DNA of 27,560 bases from positions 1 through 27,560 of the IMG/VR virus record IMGVR_UViG_3300012936_000129. One strand, 5' to 3'. Below the pieces are notes generated by a model, which searched no databases, was not told the origin of the DNA, and saw only the letters and a program-made list of their open reading frames with translations. Source of the DNA: a virus. This document shows positions 17,470 through 25,288 of the stretch, piece by piece (position 1 is the stretch's first letter; each line of letters starts with the position of its first letter). Made by a program: the position numbers and the translations under genes.

Positions 17470-19341
17470 TTATCTTAACCTTGAGTTTACATTATAATTA
17501 ATTGAACCACTTGACCCTGCAGTAGAAATAGTATCTACTTGTGCCTTCACTGTTACTGAATTACTATCGATATCCAATAACTGGTCTCTCTTCGGTGCAA
17601 TGTCCAATGAGTTTGGAGTAAGAGTTAATTTAATCACAGTATTATCTGCAAGTGTGGTAAAGTTATTTAACTCTATCTTTCCTGTTGAAGGAGTAATAGT
17701 ACCACAATCATTTTCTACAGTTACATTTTTACCATCAACTATTTTATAAATTATAACTTGTCTGTTATTAGAATTTGCAATTGGTATATCTCCAAAGAAA
17801 CAATCTGGACCACCTGACTGTATCTTGAACGCTGATGAATTTAAAATAAAGTCTGTCGAGTTACCACTCTCAAAGAAAGGAGCGGCAAAGGACAAACTAA
17901 AGTTGTTATTTTTCTTTACAGTACCTGCGGTTATATTCTTAAACATATAAGGTATAACTGTACTGTTTAAAATAGAAGGATCAGAACTGTCAATAAATTT
18001 AAGTAACTGCGAGTGTCTTAAAACACCGTCGAACTTATTTAAGTTATTAAAGTTATAATCTGATATGACATCCTCTATAAGTGATTCTAATTCTGCCGCA
18101 GTTCTATCTGTTAAGTTAGGATTAAATTTAAAGAAAACATCTAATTCTAAAAATGTAAAGTTAGGGTCCACTATCTCTGGTGTAATACTAACTACATTCT
18201 TCCCTTTTAAAATACTATCTTTTATTTGTTCTTTTTCTATGGCAGTTAAAGTCTGTGCGGTCAAAGGTTTAATCGCGACATATACAGTTCCAAAATCTCT
18301 TGGTTCATTATCTTCTCCACCCCATGTTGAGATAGAAGAGATATTGGAAAAAGATTTAAGTATAATAGATTTATAGTCCTCAGCTGTTACAGCCCTATTC
18401 TGAGAAGTAAAAGTTAAAGGAGCATTAAATCGTACGGACTCGATACTCTCTTGTTCTGTACCACCAGCGGCATTGGCCACTACAGTAGTACTAAATTCAG
18501 ATGCGCTGGTTAAACCTACTATCGTATCTGCGAAAGTAAAATTACTTGCACCGTTCGCATCTTCTCCATGAGTATATACATAATCGACAGTAATAATATT
18601 ATCATTGACGGGTTTTTTACCAGTAACTCCATCACCGAAGTATATCTCATAAAAACCATTCGGATTTTCTTGTAGGTAATATATCTGAGAAAGTTCATCC
18701 ACTTTTAAAAGTGACTCGAACTTAGTATATACTTGATAAGAAGTTGATTGTTCATTCTCTTGTACTCTCACTCTGAGTGTAGAAGTATCAGCGTCTTTAT
18801 CAGAAAGTTGGAACTTCTGGTTGTCTATATCATTGTCTACTCTATACAGTAAAGACTTGTGACGACCTTCGGCCAATTGGACATTATTAAAAGTATATGT
18901 ATTAGTGGCTGTATCTAATTGTGCGGATAAATTATCTAGTGTCGAAAAGTCATATGTAACACCCGAGGCCTCTGAAGTAAATTTAGTTCCTCTTTTTAAA
19001 ATAACTGAGGGAGGTCTATCACCACTTTCGTTTTCCGCGTTTACTACCAGATTAATAGTGGCCCTTGGAGATAAAACAGAACGAGGAGTATAACCTAAGA
19101 GTTTAGCTCTTGTGACTACATTACCCCTTATTTGTGCTGAATCTAAAAACGCCTCATTTAAAGAGTAGTGAGCGGCGACTGCATTATAATGTGTATTATA
19201 AGAGAGAACATCTAAGAGTACATTTAAACCCGAACCCTCGAAATCATAATCATTAAACTCGCTCTGTGCTTTTAGAAAGTTTTTTAAATTCTTTTTTATT
19301 TCTTCGAAATCTAATTCTGTGACATTTAAGTTACTTGCCAT
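17470..19341 (-). CDS. 6: Baseplate wedge subunit gp6, 623 aa
   Basis: This is the core ring-forming wedge protein of contractile-tail baseplates, of the gp6/J family. T4 gp6 is 660 aa. The N-terminal block (about residues 9-88: ELDFEEIKKNLKNFLKAQSE, DYDFEGSGLNVLLDVLSYNT, NEAFLDSAQIRGNVVTRAKL) is diagnostic. The baseplate_J-type region follows with YEIYFGDGVTGKKP and APLTFTSQNRAVTAEDYKSI. In T4, two gp6 copies per wedge clamp gp7 and close the inner ring. The gene starts 4 nt after the gp25 stop with AAGGTAAG as ribosome-binding site, and its stop precedes the 726-aa gene by 1 nt, so gp25, gp6 and the gp7-position gene form a tightly coupled wedge unit. Confidence 0.95.
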   Translation of the reverse strand: MASNLNVTELDFEEIKKNLKNFLKAQSEFNDYDFEGSGLNVLLDVLSYNTHYNAVAAHYSLNEAFLDSAQIRGNVVTRAKLLGYTPRSVLSPRATINLVVNAENESGDRPPSVILKRGTKFTSEASGVTYDFSTLDNLSAQLDTATNTYTFNNVQLAEGRHKSLLYRVDNDIDNQKFQLSDKDADTSTLRVRVQENEQSTSYQVYTKFESLLKVDELSQIYYLQENPNGFYEIYFGDGVTGKKPVNDNIITVDYVYTHGEDANGASNFTFADTIVGLTSASEFSTTVVANAAGGTEQESIESVRFNAPLTFTSQNRAVTAEDYKSIILKSFSNISSISTWGGEDNEPRDFGTVYVAIKPLTAQTLTAIEKEQIKDSILKGKNVVSITPEIVDPNFTFLELDVFFKFNPNLTDRTAAELESLIEDVISDYNFNNLNKFDGVLRHSQLLKFIDSSDPSILNSTVIPYMFKNITAGTVKKNNNFSLSFAAPFFESGNSTDFILNSSAFKIQSGGPDCFFGDIPIANSNNRQVIIYKIVDGKNVTVENDCGTITPSTGKIELNNFTTLADNTVIKLTLTPNSLDIAPKRDQLLDIDSNSVTVKAQVDTISTAGSSGSINYNVNSRLR

Positions 19342-19345
19342 AATC

Positions 19346-19789
19346 TTACCTTAACCTTTTTAATTTTACTTGGACTGAACCAACTTCGTTAGTTTGTCTT
19401 ATTAAATATTTAACTGTGATATTATAATTGTTATTATCTTTATTACCTTTTACGCCTATGTCTATTAATCGAATACGCGGTTCATTTTCTAATATCACAT
19501 CTTCTATATTTTCTTTGAGTGATATTTCAGTCACGACGTCCATAGGTTCAAAGAGCAAAGCTTTTAAATTTGCACCTATAGAAGGTTGGAAAGGACGTTC
19601 AAAGAAATTAGTAAGAATTAAATTCTTTACCGAGTTCTTTACAGCCTCTGAATCTCTCAAAGGAACTATATCCTTTCTAAAGGGGTGCAAGGTTAATTTT
19701 AAATCTAAATCACTATAACCTTTCTTACGAGCTGTTAAATCTGTAACACTCTTTCCCGATATACTAATATGTTCTGTTCTTTGTGACAT
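19346..19789 (-). CDS. 25: Baseplate wedge subunit gp25, 147 aa
   Basis: This is a small wedge protein of the gp25/W family with a lysozyme-related fold but no enzymatic role in virions. In T4 it sits next to gp53 at the inner wedge and contacts the first sheath ring. Length (T4: 132 aa) and sequence fit. Residues about 22-80 hold KKGYSDLDLKLTLHPFRKDI, VKNLILTNFFERPFQPSIGA and LLFEPMD. The family-defining EPR triad is at residues 103-105 (ENEPRIRL). A TATAAATA late promoter lies 5 nt before the ATG, with an AAAAGG sequence beyond it. The predicted transcription start would then fall on the start codon itself. Confidence 0.95.
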   Translation of the reverse strand: MSQRTEHISISGKSVTDLTARKKGYSDLDLKLTLHPFRKDIVPLRDSEAVKNSVKNLILTNFFERPFQPSIGANLKALLFEPMDVVTEISLKENIEDVILENEPRIRLIDIGVKGNKDNNNYNITVKYLIRQTNEVGSVQVKLKRLR

Positions 19790-19794
19790 ATACT

Positions 19795-19802
19795 TATTTA
19801 TA
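19795..19802 (-). promoter_or_regulatory. T4-type late promoter TATAAATA directly before gp25
   Basis: This is an exact TATAAATA on the minus strand, only 5 nt from the gp25 ATG. By the standard -13 to -6 placement the +1 base is the A of that ATG, implying a leaderless mRNA from this promoter. A run reading AAAAGG lies upstream of the box and could serve as ribosome-binding site on longer readthrough transcripts. Confidence 0.5.
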
Positions 19803-19807
19803 ACCTT

Positions 19808-21112
19808 TTAAACAATGATTACTACATTTTGGTTTACATTTGTGCTGTTTTGTAGTATAATATTATTACCCTCACGAGTAAACTCTGTAGTCAATATATT
19901 ATCTACCAACACCTTAAACGGATCAGAGTTGAGCGTCATAAATGAACCCTGATTGTCAAGCCCCCCAATTATGGACTGATCTTTCACCCTGGTAAAAGTA
20001 TACACATCGCGACTTCCTGGATCTCCTGATAACGGGGTTATATTTCTAGTAAGTCCTGGTAGAGAATTTTTTCCTGGATTTAAAAGAGGTGCAATAGTAA
20101 TAGGGGTAGTTAAGTTAATAGTCTTTGGTAGTCCTATTAAAGTAAGAAAGTCGCAGAAGTCAAAGAACACGAAGTCCAATATCTTCCCTAAACCAATCGC
20201 GTCCAAAAACTTTTTAACTTTATTTAACCATTCTTGGATTAGATACTTAGGCCAGTTCTCTCCAAAATCTCTTAACGCCTCCATAAATCTATCCATAGTT
20301 CTTTCGTCACTAATTATAAACTCATTAGGTTTACCCCCTAGTATATCCATTAATTTAAAACCGACTACTTCTATCTCCTCTAAAAGTTCTATTATCTCTT
20401 TTCTAATCTTTTCTTTCTCTTCGTTGGACGCGTCTCGTAAATCGTCGCGTAAGCTGTCTATTAGTTCTTTGATTATATTCTCTATACTTAAATCGGTTAA
20501 CGTCGGGAGATTAGGGAGACCGAGTGCGGACCATATCTCTTCGAATTTCTCTATTAATTTCCCCGCCGCGTCGTGTATGAGTCCAAGGGCGCCTTTATTT
20601 AATTTACTCATTATATAACTCATTACTACTTCTAATTTTAAATCGTCTGAGACAAACCCATACTCTCCATCGAACGTTCTATAAGGGTCGGGAATTAGAT
20701 TATAAAGTATATCAACTCTCTTTACTATTTGCGCTTTTAGTGTTATAATATAATTGGGGTCACTAAAGAATTTTAAAATATCTATATCTACTCCTAGTCC
20801 AGGGATAGGGATTTCAAACGAGATAGGAATTATATCGTTTATAAGTTCTAGTATTTTAACTTGGACGAAGAGATGGTATTCTTGGTGAATCGCAGTAATC
20901 TTTTTCTCCCATTCAAACTCTGGTATATCTAAAGAAGAATAAAGAGGTTTCGACACAGTAATAGGGAAGTTCCCTAATAAGGAATCTATCTCATCTAGGA
21001 GTTCTTGAATTTCTTTATTCTGTGAGTTCGCGAGTTGGATAAAGATATTAGTTAAATCTCCCTTAGTAGGAAGTATTACGGACGAACAAGGTATGTTTAT
21101 AGTTTGACTCAT
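19808..21112 (-). CDS. Conserved-position baseplate-region protein of unknown function, 434 aa
   Basis: I do not recognise a named family. The protein is helix-rich and acidic. Residues about 208-255 form a long charged helix (IIKELIDSLRDDLRDASNEE, then KEKIRKEIIELLEEIEVVGF) likely to be a coiled coil. Residues 290-335 are hydrophobic and aromatic (ILDFVFFDFCDFLTLIGLPK) without a clear transmembrane segment. The last 100 residues turn beta-like (TPITIAPLLNPGKNSLPGLT, DVYTFTRVKDQSIIGGLDNQ). Its place between gp5 and gp25 matches an unnamed structural gene of marine T4-like phages. A role in hub or spike attachment or in linking hub to wedge is an inference. CG-containing codons appear by eye more frequent around 20400-20640 than in neighbouring fibre genes. 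Confidence 0.7.
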   Translation of the reverse strand: MSQTINIPCSSVILPTKGDLTNIFIQLANSQNKEIQELLDEIDSLLGNFPITVSKPLYSSLDIPEFEWEKKITAIHQEYHLFVQVKILELINDIIPISFEIPIPGLGVDIDILKFFSDPNYIITLKAQIVKRVDILYNLIPDPYRTFDGEYGFVSDDLKLEVVMSYIMSKLNKGALGLIHDAAGKLIEKFEEIWSALGLPNLPTLTDLSIENIIKELIDSLRDDLRDASNEEKEKIRKEIIELLEEIEVVGFKLMDILGGKPNEFIISDERTMDRFMEALRDFGENWPKYLIQEWLNKVKKFLDAIGLGKILDFVFFDFCDFLTLIGLPKTINLTTPITIAPLLNPGKNSLPGLTRNITPLSGDPGSRDVYTFTRVKDQSIIGGLDNQGSFMTLNSDPFKVLVDNILTTEFTREGNNIILQNSTNVNQNVVIIV

Positions 21113-21147
21113 ATTATTATAACATAAAATTAATTAAAAGTAAAGTA

Positions 21148-21666
21148 TTATGTTTTATTTCCATTAATAAATACTCGCGGCGCTCTTATTTGGATGTCTC
21201 CATCTTTATCAAAAGTAATAGTAGATATATTACTAGTACCGTGGGTGATTTTTATTTCTTCTTCTCCACTTTTATTTTCTATTTCTATTAGGTGCCCAGC
21301 TTTACTCTTATAGACTTTTCTAGTAGTGGTGTGTTCACTCGGGACGTCTATCTCTCCATCAGTCTTAGACGATATAGAACCCATCACCATAGGGTCCTGT
21401 GCCGAAGGCCCATCTCTAAAAAATCCAACGACCCAGGATCCCTTCTCTAACTGATGAGAAGAACCGTTCCCTTTCTGGGATGCGGAAGTGGTCGGCATCA
21501 TCACTTGAGCCCACGGTAGTGCGCTCGTAGGGAGTTCTCCTTTATTATCTGTATAATATCCAAAGGGCCGCACTTTTACTCTATTGAGTTTCTTAGGGTC
21601 GTCGATATCTTCTATAACTCCCGTAAACCAGCAGTATTGTTGTTCTACAAAACTATCTCTTCTCAT
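21148..21666 (-). CDS. 5: Short gp5-like hub/spike protein without lysozyme domain, 172 aa
   Basis: This is a baseplate hub and membrane-puncturing spike subunit. Residues about 10-100 form the gp5/VgrG-type OB-fold (YCWFTGVIEDIDDPKKLNRV followed by KVRPFGYY, LPWAQVMMP, GSWVVGFFRDGPSAQDPMVM). Residues about 112-172 carry spike-like beta strands (TRKVYKSKAGHLIEIENKSG and KDGDIQIRAPRVFINGNKT). T4 gp5 is 575 aa with a lysozyme domain and a long beta-helix. Here the lysozyme domain is absent and the beta part is short. The ATG overlaps the gp27-like stop as ATGA, consistent with the hub partners being made together. The ORF is intact, so this is a compact family member and not a pseudogene. Confidence 0.85.
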   Translation of the reverse strand: MRRDSFVEQQYCWFTGVIEDIDDPKKLNRVKVRPFGYYTDNKGELPTSALPWAQVMMPTTSASQKGNGSSHQLEKGSWVVGFFRDGPSAQDPMVMGSISSKTDGEIDVPSEHTTTRKVYKSKAGHLIEIENKSGEEEIKITHGTSNISTITFDKDGDIQIRAPRVFINGNKT

Positions 21667-22994
21667 ATTAATTTAATCTCCTCTTCGGTATCTAAAGAAA
21701 TACTCGACGAGTTTCTTTTTAATGTCACTGTCATATTATATTCTCCAGTTTTTAGGTCGTGCACTATATTAGTTACTAAGTATTTTCCAGATTGGACTTT
21801 ATTAACTCTTCCTTCTATCTTACCTTTTTCTGTGGTTTCGGGAAGTTCTATTTCTATTACCATTCCCACATTTAATCGAAAGTCGCCCGGAAGTAATATA
21901 GTATGTGATTGGTATTCTAAATTTTCCAAGTGGGAATATATTTTTCCTGTATTGTGATTCTTTTGTTGTGCACTATAGTTTTCTATTTCGTCGAAAGAAC
22001 TACTATTCAGATTGACAAAAAAGTTTTTTGATTGTGGAAAATCTAAAAAGCTTTTCTCTTTTATTTTATTATTTTGTTTTAGATTAGGAAATGGTTTATT
22101 ATTTTCCAAATGAGTATTCTTATTATAGGAATATTTGAATTCTTCTTTACTAGTTTTCTTTTCCGCCACGTCGAATAGGTGTGTAGTAGATGCGTAAGCG
22201 CCTTCTTGGAGTCCCATGAACTTAGATATATTATAATCAGAAGATATTTCTACTATTCTCGTTCTCATTTCTTCGAACCCTTCTATCGATTCAGAATTTT
22301 TTGTGGACGCTTCTCTTAAAAAATATTTATCGAAAGGTTCTTGGTCTATTAATTGTTTTAAACTTTTGAATTTTATTCCATTTGTGAAAGTTTCATAGAA
22401 ATAATAAGGAGTCCCATCATCTACAGCGTTTGCGGTAAGAAAATTTATCGCGGAAAGTGGTTTTAATTTAGGAAATACTCCTTTCATTTGTGGTGTCGCG
22501 GTATCTATATCTAGTTTTTCATTAGGGATATCCAAATCACTTGTACATATATTTTTTATCGTTTTTCCTACACTTCCACTGAATGATTTCCCCAAAGAGA
22601 CTACTTGATTAGTGAATATATGCGGAGAAACACACCTCATCTGATACGTCGTCAAACCACGTTTTTGTTTAACAAAATTCAATATCTCAATTATACGACA
22701 TTCGAGTGAATATTTTTCTTTTCCGTAGTGGGCGTTCTTTTCAAATTCAAAGGAAATTTTTTCATTCCCAGAAAGTCTTAATCTTTCTATATAATTTTCT
22801 GTATCACCGACAGAAACGATAAATTCCAGTGCGTTACTCTCAAGATTTTCTATGATTTCTACTCTTGTCACCAAAAAATTTATATCAAAGTCAAAACCTT
22901 CTGAAGTTTTTGTATTATTAGTAGTAAGAATGACAGATTTCCTATTATAGGAATTTGGTAAAATTGTAAAAATATTTGTGGACTTCTCACTCAT
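21663..22994 (-). CDS. 27: Baseplate hub protein gp27-like, 443 aa
   Basis: This is the probable central hub protein. In T4, three gp27 form a torus between tail tube and gp5 spike. The first domain shows the pattern of this family (LVTRVEIIENLESNALEFIV, then RLRLSGNEKISFEFE at about 71-85). A middle region follows with QKRGLTTYQMRCVSPHIFTN (about 114-133) and GVFPKLKPLSAINFLTANAV, the latter typical of hub proteins that fold like gp27 and gpD. Residues about 355-380 (HTILLPGDFRLNVGMVIEIE) fit the tail-protein beta-barrel end. T4 gp27 is 391 aa. The location immediately before gp5, with a 4-nt overlap, strongly supports the call. No Shine-Dalgarno sequence is evident for its own start. Confidence 0.82.
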   Translation of the reverse strand: MSEKSTNIFTILPNSYNRKSVILTTNNTKTSEGFDFDINFLVTRVEIIENLESNALEFIVSVGDTENYIERLRLSGNEKISFEFEKNAHYGKEKYSLECRIIEILNFVKQKRGLTTYQMRCVSPHIFTNQVVSLGKSFSGSVGKTIKNICTSDLDIPNEKLDIDTATPQMKGVFPKLKPLSAINFLTANAVDDGTPYYFYETFTNGIKFKSLKQLIDQEPFDKYFLREASTKNSESIEGFEEMRTRIVEISSDYNISKFMGLQEGAYASTTHLFDVAEKKTSKEEFKYSYNKNTHLENNKPFPNLKQNNKIKEKSFLDFPQSKNFFVNLNSSSFDEIENYSAQQKNHNTGKIYSHLENLEYQSHTILLPGDFRLNVGMVIEIELPETTEKGKIEGRVNKVQSGKYLVTNIVHDLKTGEYNMTVTLKRNSSSISLDTEEEIKLI

Positions 22995-23005
22995 AAGTTA
23001 TTTTT

Positions 23006-23947
23006 TTAAATGTTCAGAATTTTTTCAAATTCCGAGACAAAATCTCCTATAAATTCTGGATTTATTACTCTTATTTTTGACCTTTCGTCGTTGAGTTCTT
23101 GAATGTACTCTCTATTAGTCATAATAGTTAATGCAGTTTCTGATTTTGCCAATCTTTCTGATGGAATATTTAATTCATTTTCCAATCCTTCTTCTATTGC
23201 GTAAGAAGGTTGATATAAATTTGAGATAGTTCCTGTACTTCCCTCGTCCAAAGGAGAAGGATCGTTAATAAATACCTCATTAGTATAAATTCTTTTTTCT
23301 ATTTTTCCTGTTACGGGATCTGTTTCGTTAATATAATAGTGATGTGGTGCATCAGCGTATGGATATACTATATGAGTTTGGATGGAATCGTCTGTCGTTC
23401 CTCCTTTTACTGATTCTTTATTAACTCCATCACCAATAAATGCAGCGTTTCCACTTCCTAACGTCACATTTTGGACTATGAGTTGATTCATATCAATATT
23501 TTTTCTTGTCAAAGTTCCAACAGCGCCAGAACTTCCTCCCGTAATCGTTTCTCCTAACTGAAATTTTCCAGAAATAGAATTATTTGTTCCTAAAATTCCA
23601 TTATCGTCTGGTAATACAGAAGGATTACTCGTAATTGCAAATCCATTATACTCAGTATTTAAATATTCCAGTAAAAGTTCTTGTGACATGGGCCAAACTT
23701 TATATCCATCGTGAAGAAATTCATTCACAACAAAAAAAGTCCAGTAGAAATTTGGATTTTGATATAATCTTTGAGAAACTATATCTGGTCTTTCTCCATT
23801 TTTTACTTCGTACTTCATATACAAAGAAGGAGAATCGACAAATTTTTGGAGAGGTCGCACACTTCTATAGATATCTACTATTTTTTGAATTGTTCCTGTA
23901 CGATTTATGTCATAATCTACTTTTGGAAATAATTTAAAGAAACTCAT
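23006..23947 (-). CDS. 53: Baseplate wedge subunit gp53, 313 aa
   Basis: This is a wedge protein that in T4 holds adjacent wedges together around the hub. The N-terminal 100 residues are diagnostic: FKLFPKVDYDINRTGTIQKI, and the LysM-like segment VKNGERPDIVSQRLYQNPNF followed by YWTFFVVNE (about 48-76) and WPMSQELLLEYL. T4 gp53 is 196 aa, so this copy is about 115 residues longer. Much of the excess is residues about 125-185, a GETITGGSSGAVGTL-type beta module that also appears in gp8 and in the N-terminal part of the giant fibre. The C-terminus (NDERSKIRVINPEFIGDFVS) is again typical. A strong AGGAGG precedes the start, overlapping the gp48-like gene end, with a 1-nt gap between genes. Confidence 0.92.
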   Translation of the reverse strand: MSFFKLFPKVDYDINRTGTIQKIVDIYRSVRPLQKFVDSPSLYMKYEVKNGERPDIVSQRLYQNPNFYWTFFVVNEFLHDGYKVWPMSQELLLEYLNTEYNGFAITSNPSVLPDDNGILGTNNSISGKFQLGETITGGSSGAVGTLTRKNIDMNQLIVQNVTLGSGNAAFIGDGVNKESVKGGTTDDSIQTHIVYPYADAPHHYYINETDPVTGKIEKRIYTNEVFINDPSPLDEGSTGTISNLYQPSYAIEEGLENELNIPSERLAKSETALTIMTNREYIQELNDERSKIRVINPEFIGDFVSEFEKILNI

Positions 23948-23948
23948 A

Positions 23949-24776
23949 TTATCCTCCTATCTCTAATTCATCATATAAAGTATTCGCAAGTACTCTTCTT
24001 TGTTCTACATTATCTAAATCATTATCGTCGATATATAAATCTTGTCTTACGAGTTGTCTTTGTTCCTGGAATCCTAAAGAAATGGAAGTATCTGTCGGAG
24101 CGCCATCTTTAAAATACATATTTCCACCTTGTTGATTATAATTAGTATTTAATGAAGTTAAATAACTATCTTTTATTGTAGGGAGAAACTTATTTATTTT
24201 TCCATCTGGAGTATGAAAACTAATTCTAAAGAGTGGTGGATATTCTAATGCAAATCCTGTTCCTATTTTTCTAGGATACATAAATTTCCTAAATGTGTTT
24301 TCTATTTTTCTAATAATATCTGATTCTTTTTCAGTAGTGGGCATTAACTGGAAGTTAAAATTAAAATTTCTTATCTGCATATCATTAAAAGTCGCGGTCG
24401 ACATATTATTTACCGCCACGTTATTAGTTACTAATCCTACTTGAGTGGCACCTTCGAGTGTACCACCAGTCATTTGATTAAGTACCGCCGCCGCTATCGC
24501 GATTGATTCTCTATCTTTTCCTTTTACGTTTTCTCTGACCTGTTCTTCAGTCTGTCTATTTTCTTCAAAAGCCTTTATCGCACCTAAGTTTATAGAATCA
24601 TAAGACGCACCATCAGCTATTTGGAAGTCCATAGGTAGAAAAAGATTAATTGATTTACTCGAACCCATATCCATTTTACCAGTTTTTGCGACTCTTGTTC
24701 TTATAAGAAATCTGACAAAAGGTCTATCCTCTACGTTTAGAGGAAATCTTAATGAATTTTCGTTATCTTGTGACAT
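23949..24776 (-). CDS. 48: Baseplate tail-tube cap protein, gp48-like, 275 aa
   Basis: This is a tail-tube-associated baseplate protein of the gp48/gp54 group, which has a tube-protein fold and forms the first rings on the hub from which the tube polymerises. Evidence is the region from about residue 125: FNFNFQLMPTTEKESDIIRK, FRKFMYPRKIGTGFALEYPP, FRISFHTPDGKINKFLPTIK, then LTSLNTNYNQQGG, KDGAPTDTSISLGFQEQRQL. T4 gp48 is 364 aa and gp54 is 320 aa, so gp54 identity cannot be excluded. gp48 is preferred from its place at the head of a baseplate operon and from overall pattern. AAGGG 7 nt before the ATG is the ribosome-binding site, and a TATAAATA late promoter lies at 24821. Confidence 0.78.
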   Translation of the reverse strand: MSQDNENSLRFPLNVEDRPFVRFLIRTRVAKTGKMDMGSSKSINLFLPMDFQIADGASYDSINLGAIKAFEENRQTEEQVRENVKGKDRESIAIAAAVLNQMTGGTLEGATQVGLVTNNVAVNNMSTATFNDMQIRNFNFNFQLMPTTEKESDIIRKIENTFRKFMYPRKIGTGFALEYPPLFRISFHTPDGKINKFLPTIKDSYLTSLNTNYNQQGGNMYFKDGAPTDTSISLGFQEQRQLVRQDLYIDDNDLDNVEQRRVLANTLYDELEIGG

Positions 24777-24786
24777 ATTTTTCCCT

Positions 24787-24794
24787 TATAAATA
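24787..24794 (+). promoter_or_regulatory. T4-type late promoter TATAAATA, rightward (gp4)
   Basis: This is an exact plus-strand TATAAATA. The predicted start is near 24800, leaving about 29 nt of leader with AAGAG as a weak ribosome-binding site 8 nt before the gp4 ATG at 24829. It lies downstream, in leftward terms, of the opposing promoter at 24821, so the two transcripts begin inside a shared 52-nt gap. Confidence 0.7.
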
Positions 24795-24820
24795 GTATAG
24801 TAATTAATTAACTACAAGAG

Positions 24821-24828
24821 TATTTATA
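24821..24828 (-). promoter_or_regulatory. T4-type late promoter TATAAATA, leftward (baseplate operon)
   Basis: This is an exact minus-strand TATAAATA, abutting the gp4 start codon. The predicted start is near 24815, leaving about 39 nt of leader to the gp48-like ATG at 24776. It probably drives the leftward baseplate operon. It opposes and overlaps the transcript of the 24787 promoter. Confidence 0.7.
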
Positions 24829-25275
24829 ATGGCTTATAAAGGGAAATATACAATAAAACATAAAGATAAGTACCTCGGTGATCCTACCAAGGTCGTATAT
24901 CGTTCGTTATGGGAAAGACAAACATTTAAATGGTGTGAGAAAAGTCCCAAAGTAAAAAAATGGAACTCGGAAGAGATAGTAGTTCCTTATAAATGTAAAA
25001 CAGATAATAAACTCCATCGTTACTATGTGGATTTATTAGTAGAGTTAGAAAACAAAGAAATTATTTTAGTAGAAATTAAACCTAAAAAAGAAACAAAACC
25101 ACCTAAAAATCCCAAAAGAAAAACTAAAAGATATGTTAATGAAGTAATGACATATATTAAAAATACTTCTAAGTGGGAGGCCGCTAAACAATACGCGGAC
25201 CACAAGGGATGGAAATTTCAAGTTTGGACAGAAGATACTTTATCTAATCTTGGTATCAAACTTCTGAAAGGATAG
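24829..25275 (+). CDS. 4: Head-completion protein gp4, endonuclease-fold, 148 aa
   Basis: This is a head-completion protein. In T4, gp4 (also called gp50/65) is needed to finish DNA-filled heads before tail joining. The sequence shows a restriction-endonuclease or TnsA-like pattern: VVYRSLWERQTFKWCE with Glu29, then HRYYVDLLVEL with Asp68 and ILVEIKPKKE with Glu82 and Lys84. Together these give an E...D...ExK set compatible with a PD-(D/E)XK nuclease site. The family match in length (about 150 aa) and motif order is good. The middle is very Lys/Pro-rich (residues 84-101), likely DNA-contacting. It is the first rightward gene, with a late promoter at 24787. In T4 gene 4 lies next to gene 53. 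Here they are close but divergently transcribed. Confidence 0.9.
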   Translation: MAYKGKYTIKHKDKYLGDPTKVVYRSLWERQTFKWCEKSPKVKKWNSEEIVVPYKCKTDNKLHRYYVDLLVELENKEIILVEIKPKKETKPPKNPKRKTKRYVNEVMTYIKNTSKWEAAKQYADHKGWKFQVWTEDTLSNLGIKLLKG

Positions 25276-25283
25276 TATAAATA
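25276..25283 (+). promoter_or_regulatory. T4-type late promoter TATAAATA directly before the 197-aa gene
   Basis: This is an exact plus-strand TATAAATA beginning right after the gp4 stop and ending 5 nt before the ATG at 25289. Predicted +1 coincides with the start codon, as at gp25. The segment TATAAATACTTATA can also fold as TATAA/TTATA, which on readthrough mRNA would bring the upstream AAAGGAT closer to the ATG. Confidence 0.5.
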
Positions 25284-25288
25284 CTTAT

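Noticed and set aside
21121-21154. AACATAA/TTATGTT inverted repeat between the gp5-like and 434-aa genes
   Set aside because: It is a seven-base AT-only stem with a loop of about 20 nt in AT-rich DNA. Neither a terminator nor an operator can be supported.
21148-21666. The short gp5 as a truncated pseudogene
   Set aside because: The frame is intact, overlaps its partner gene by ATGA, has a complete OB-fold and spike-like strands, and no lysozyme remnant is found in any frame downstream in the 35-nt gap.
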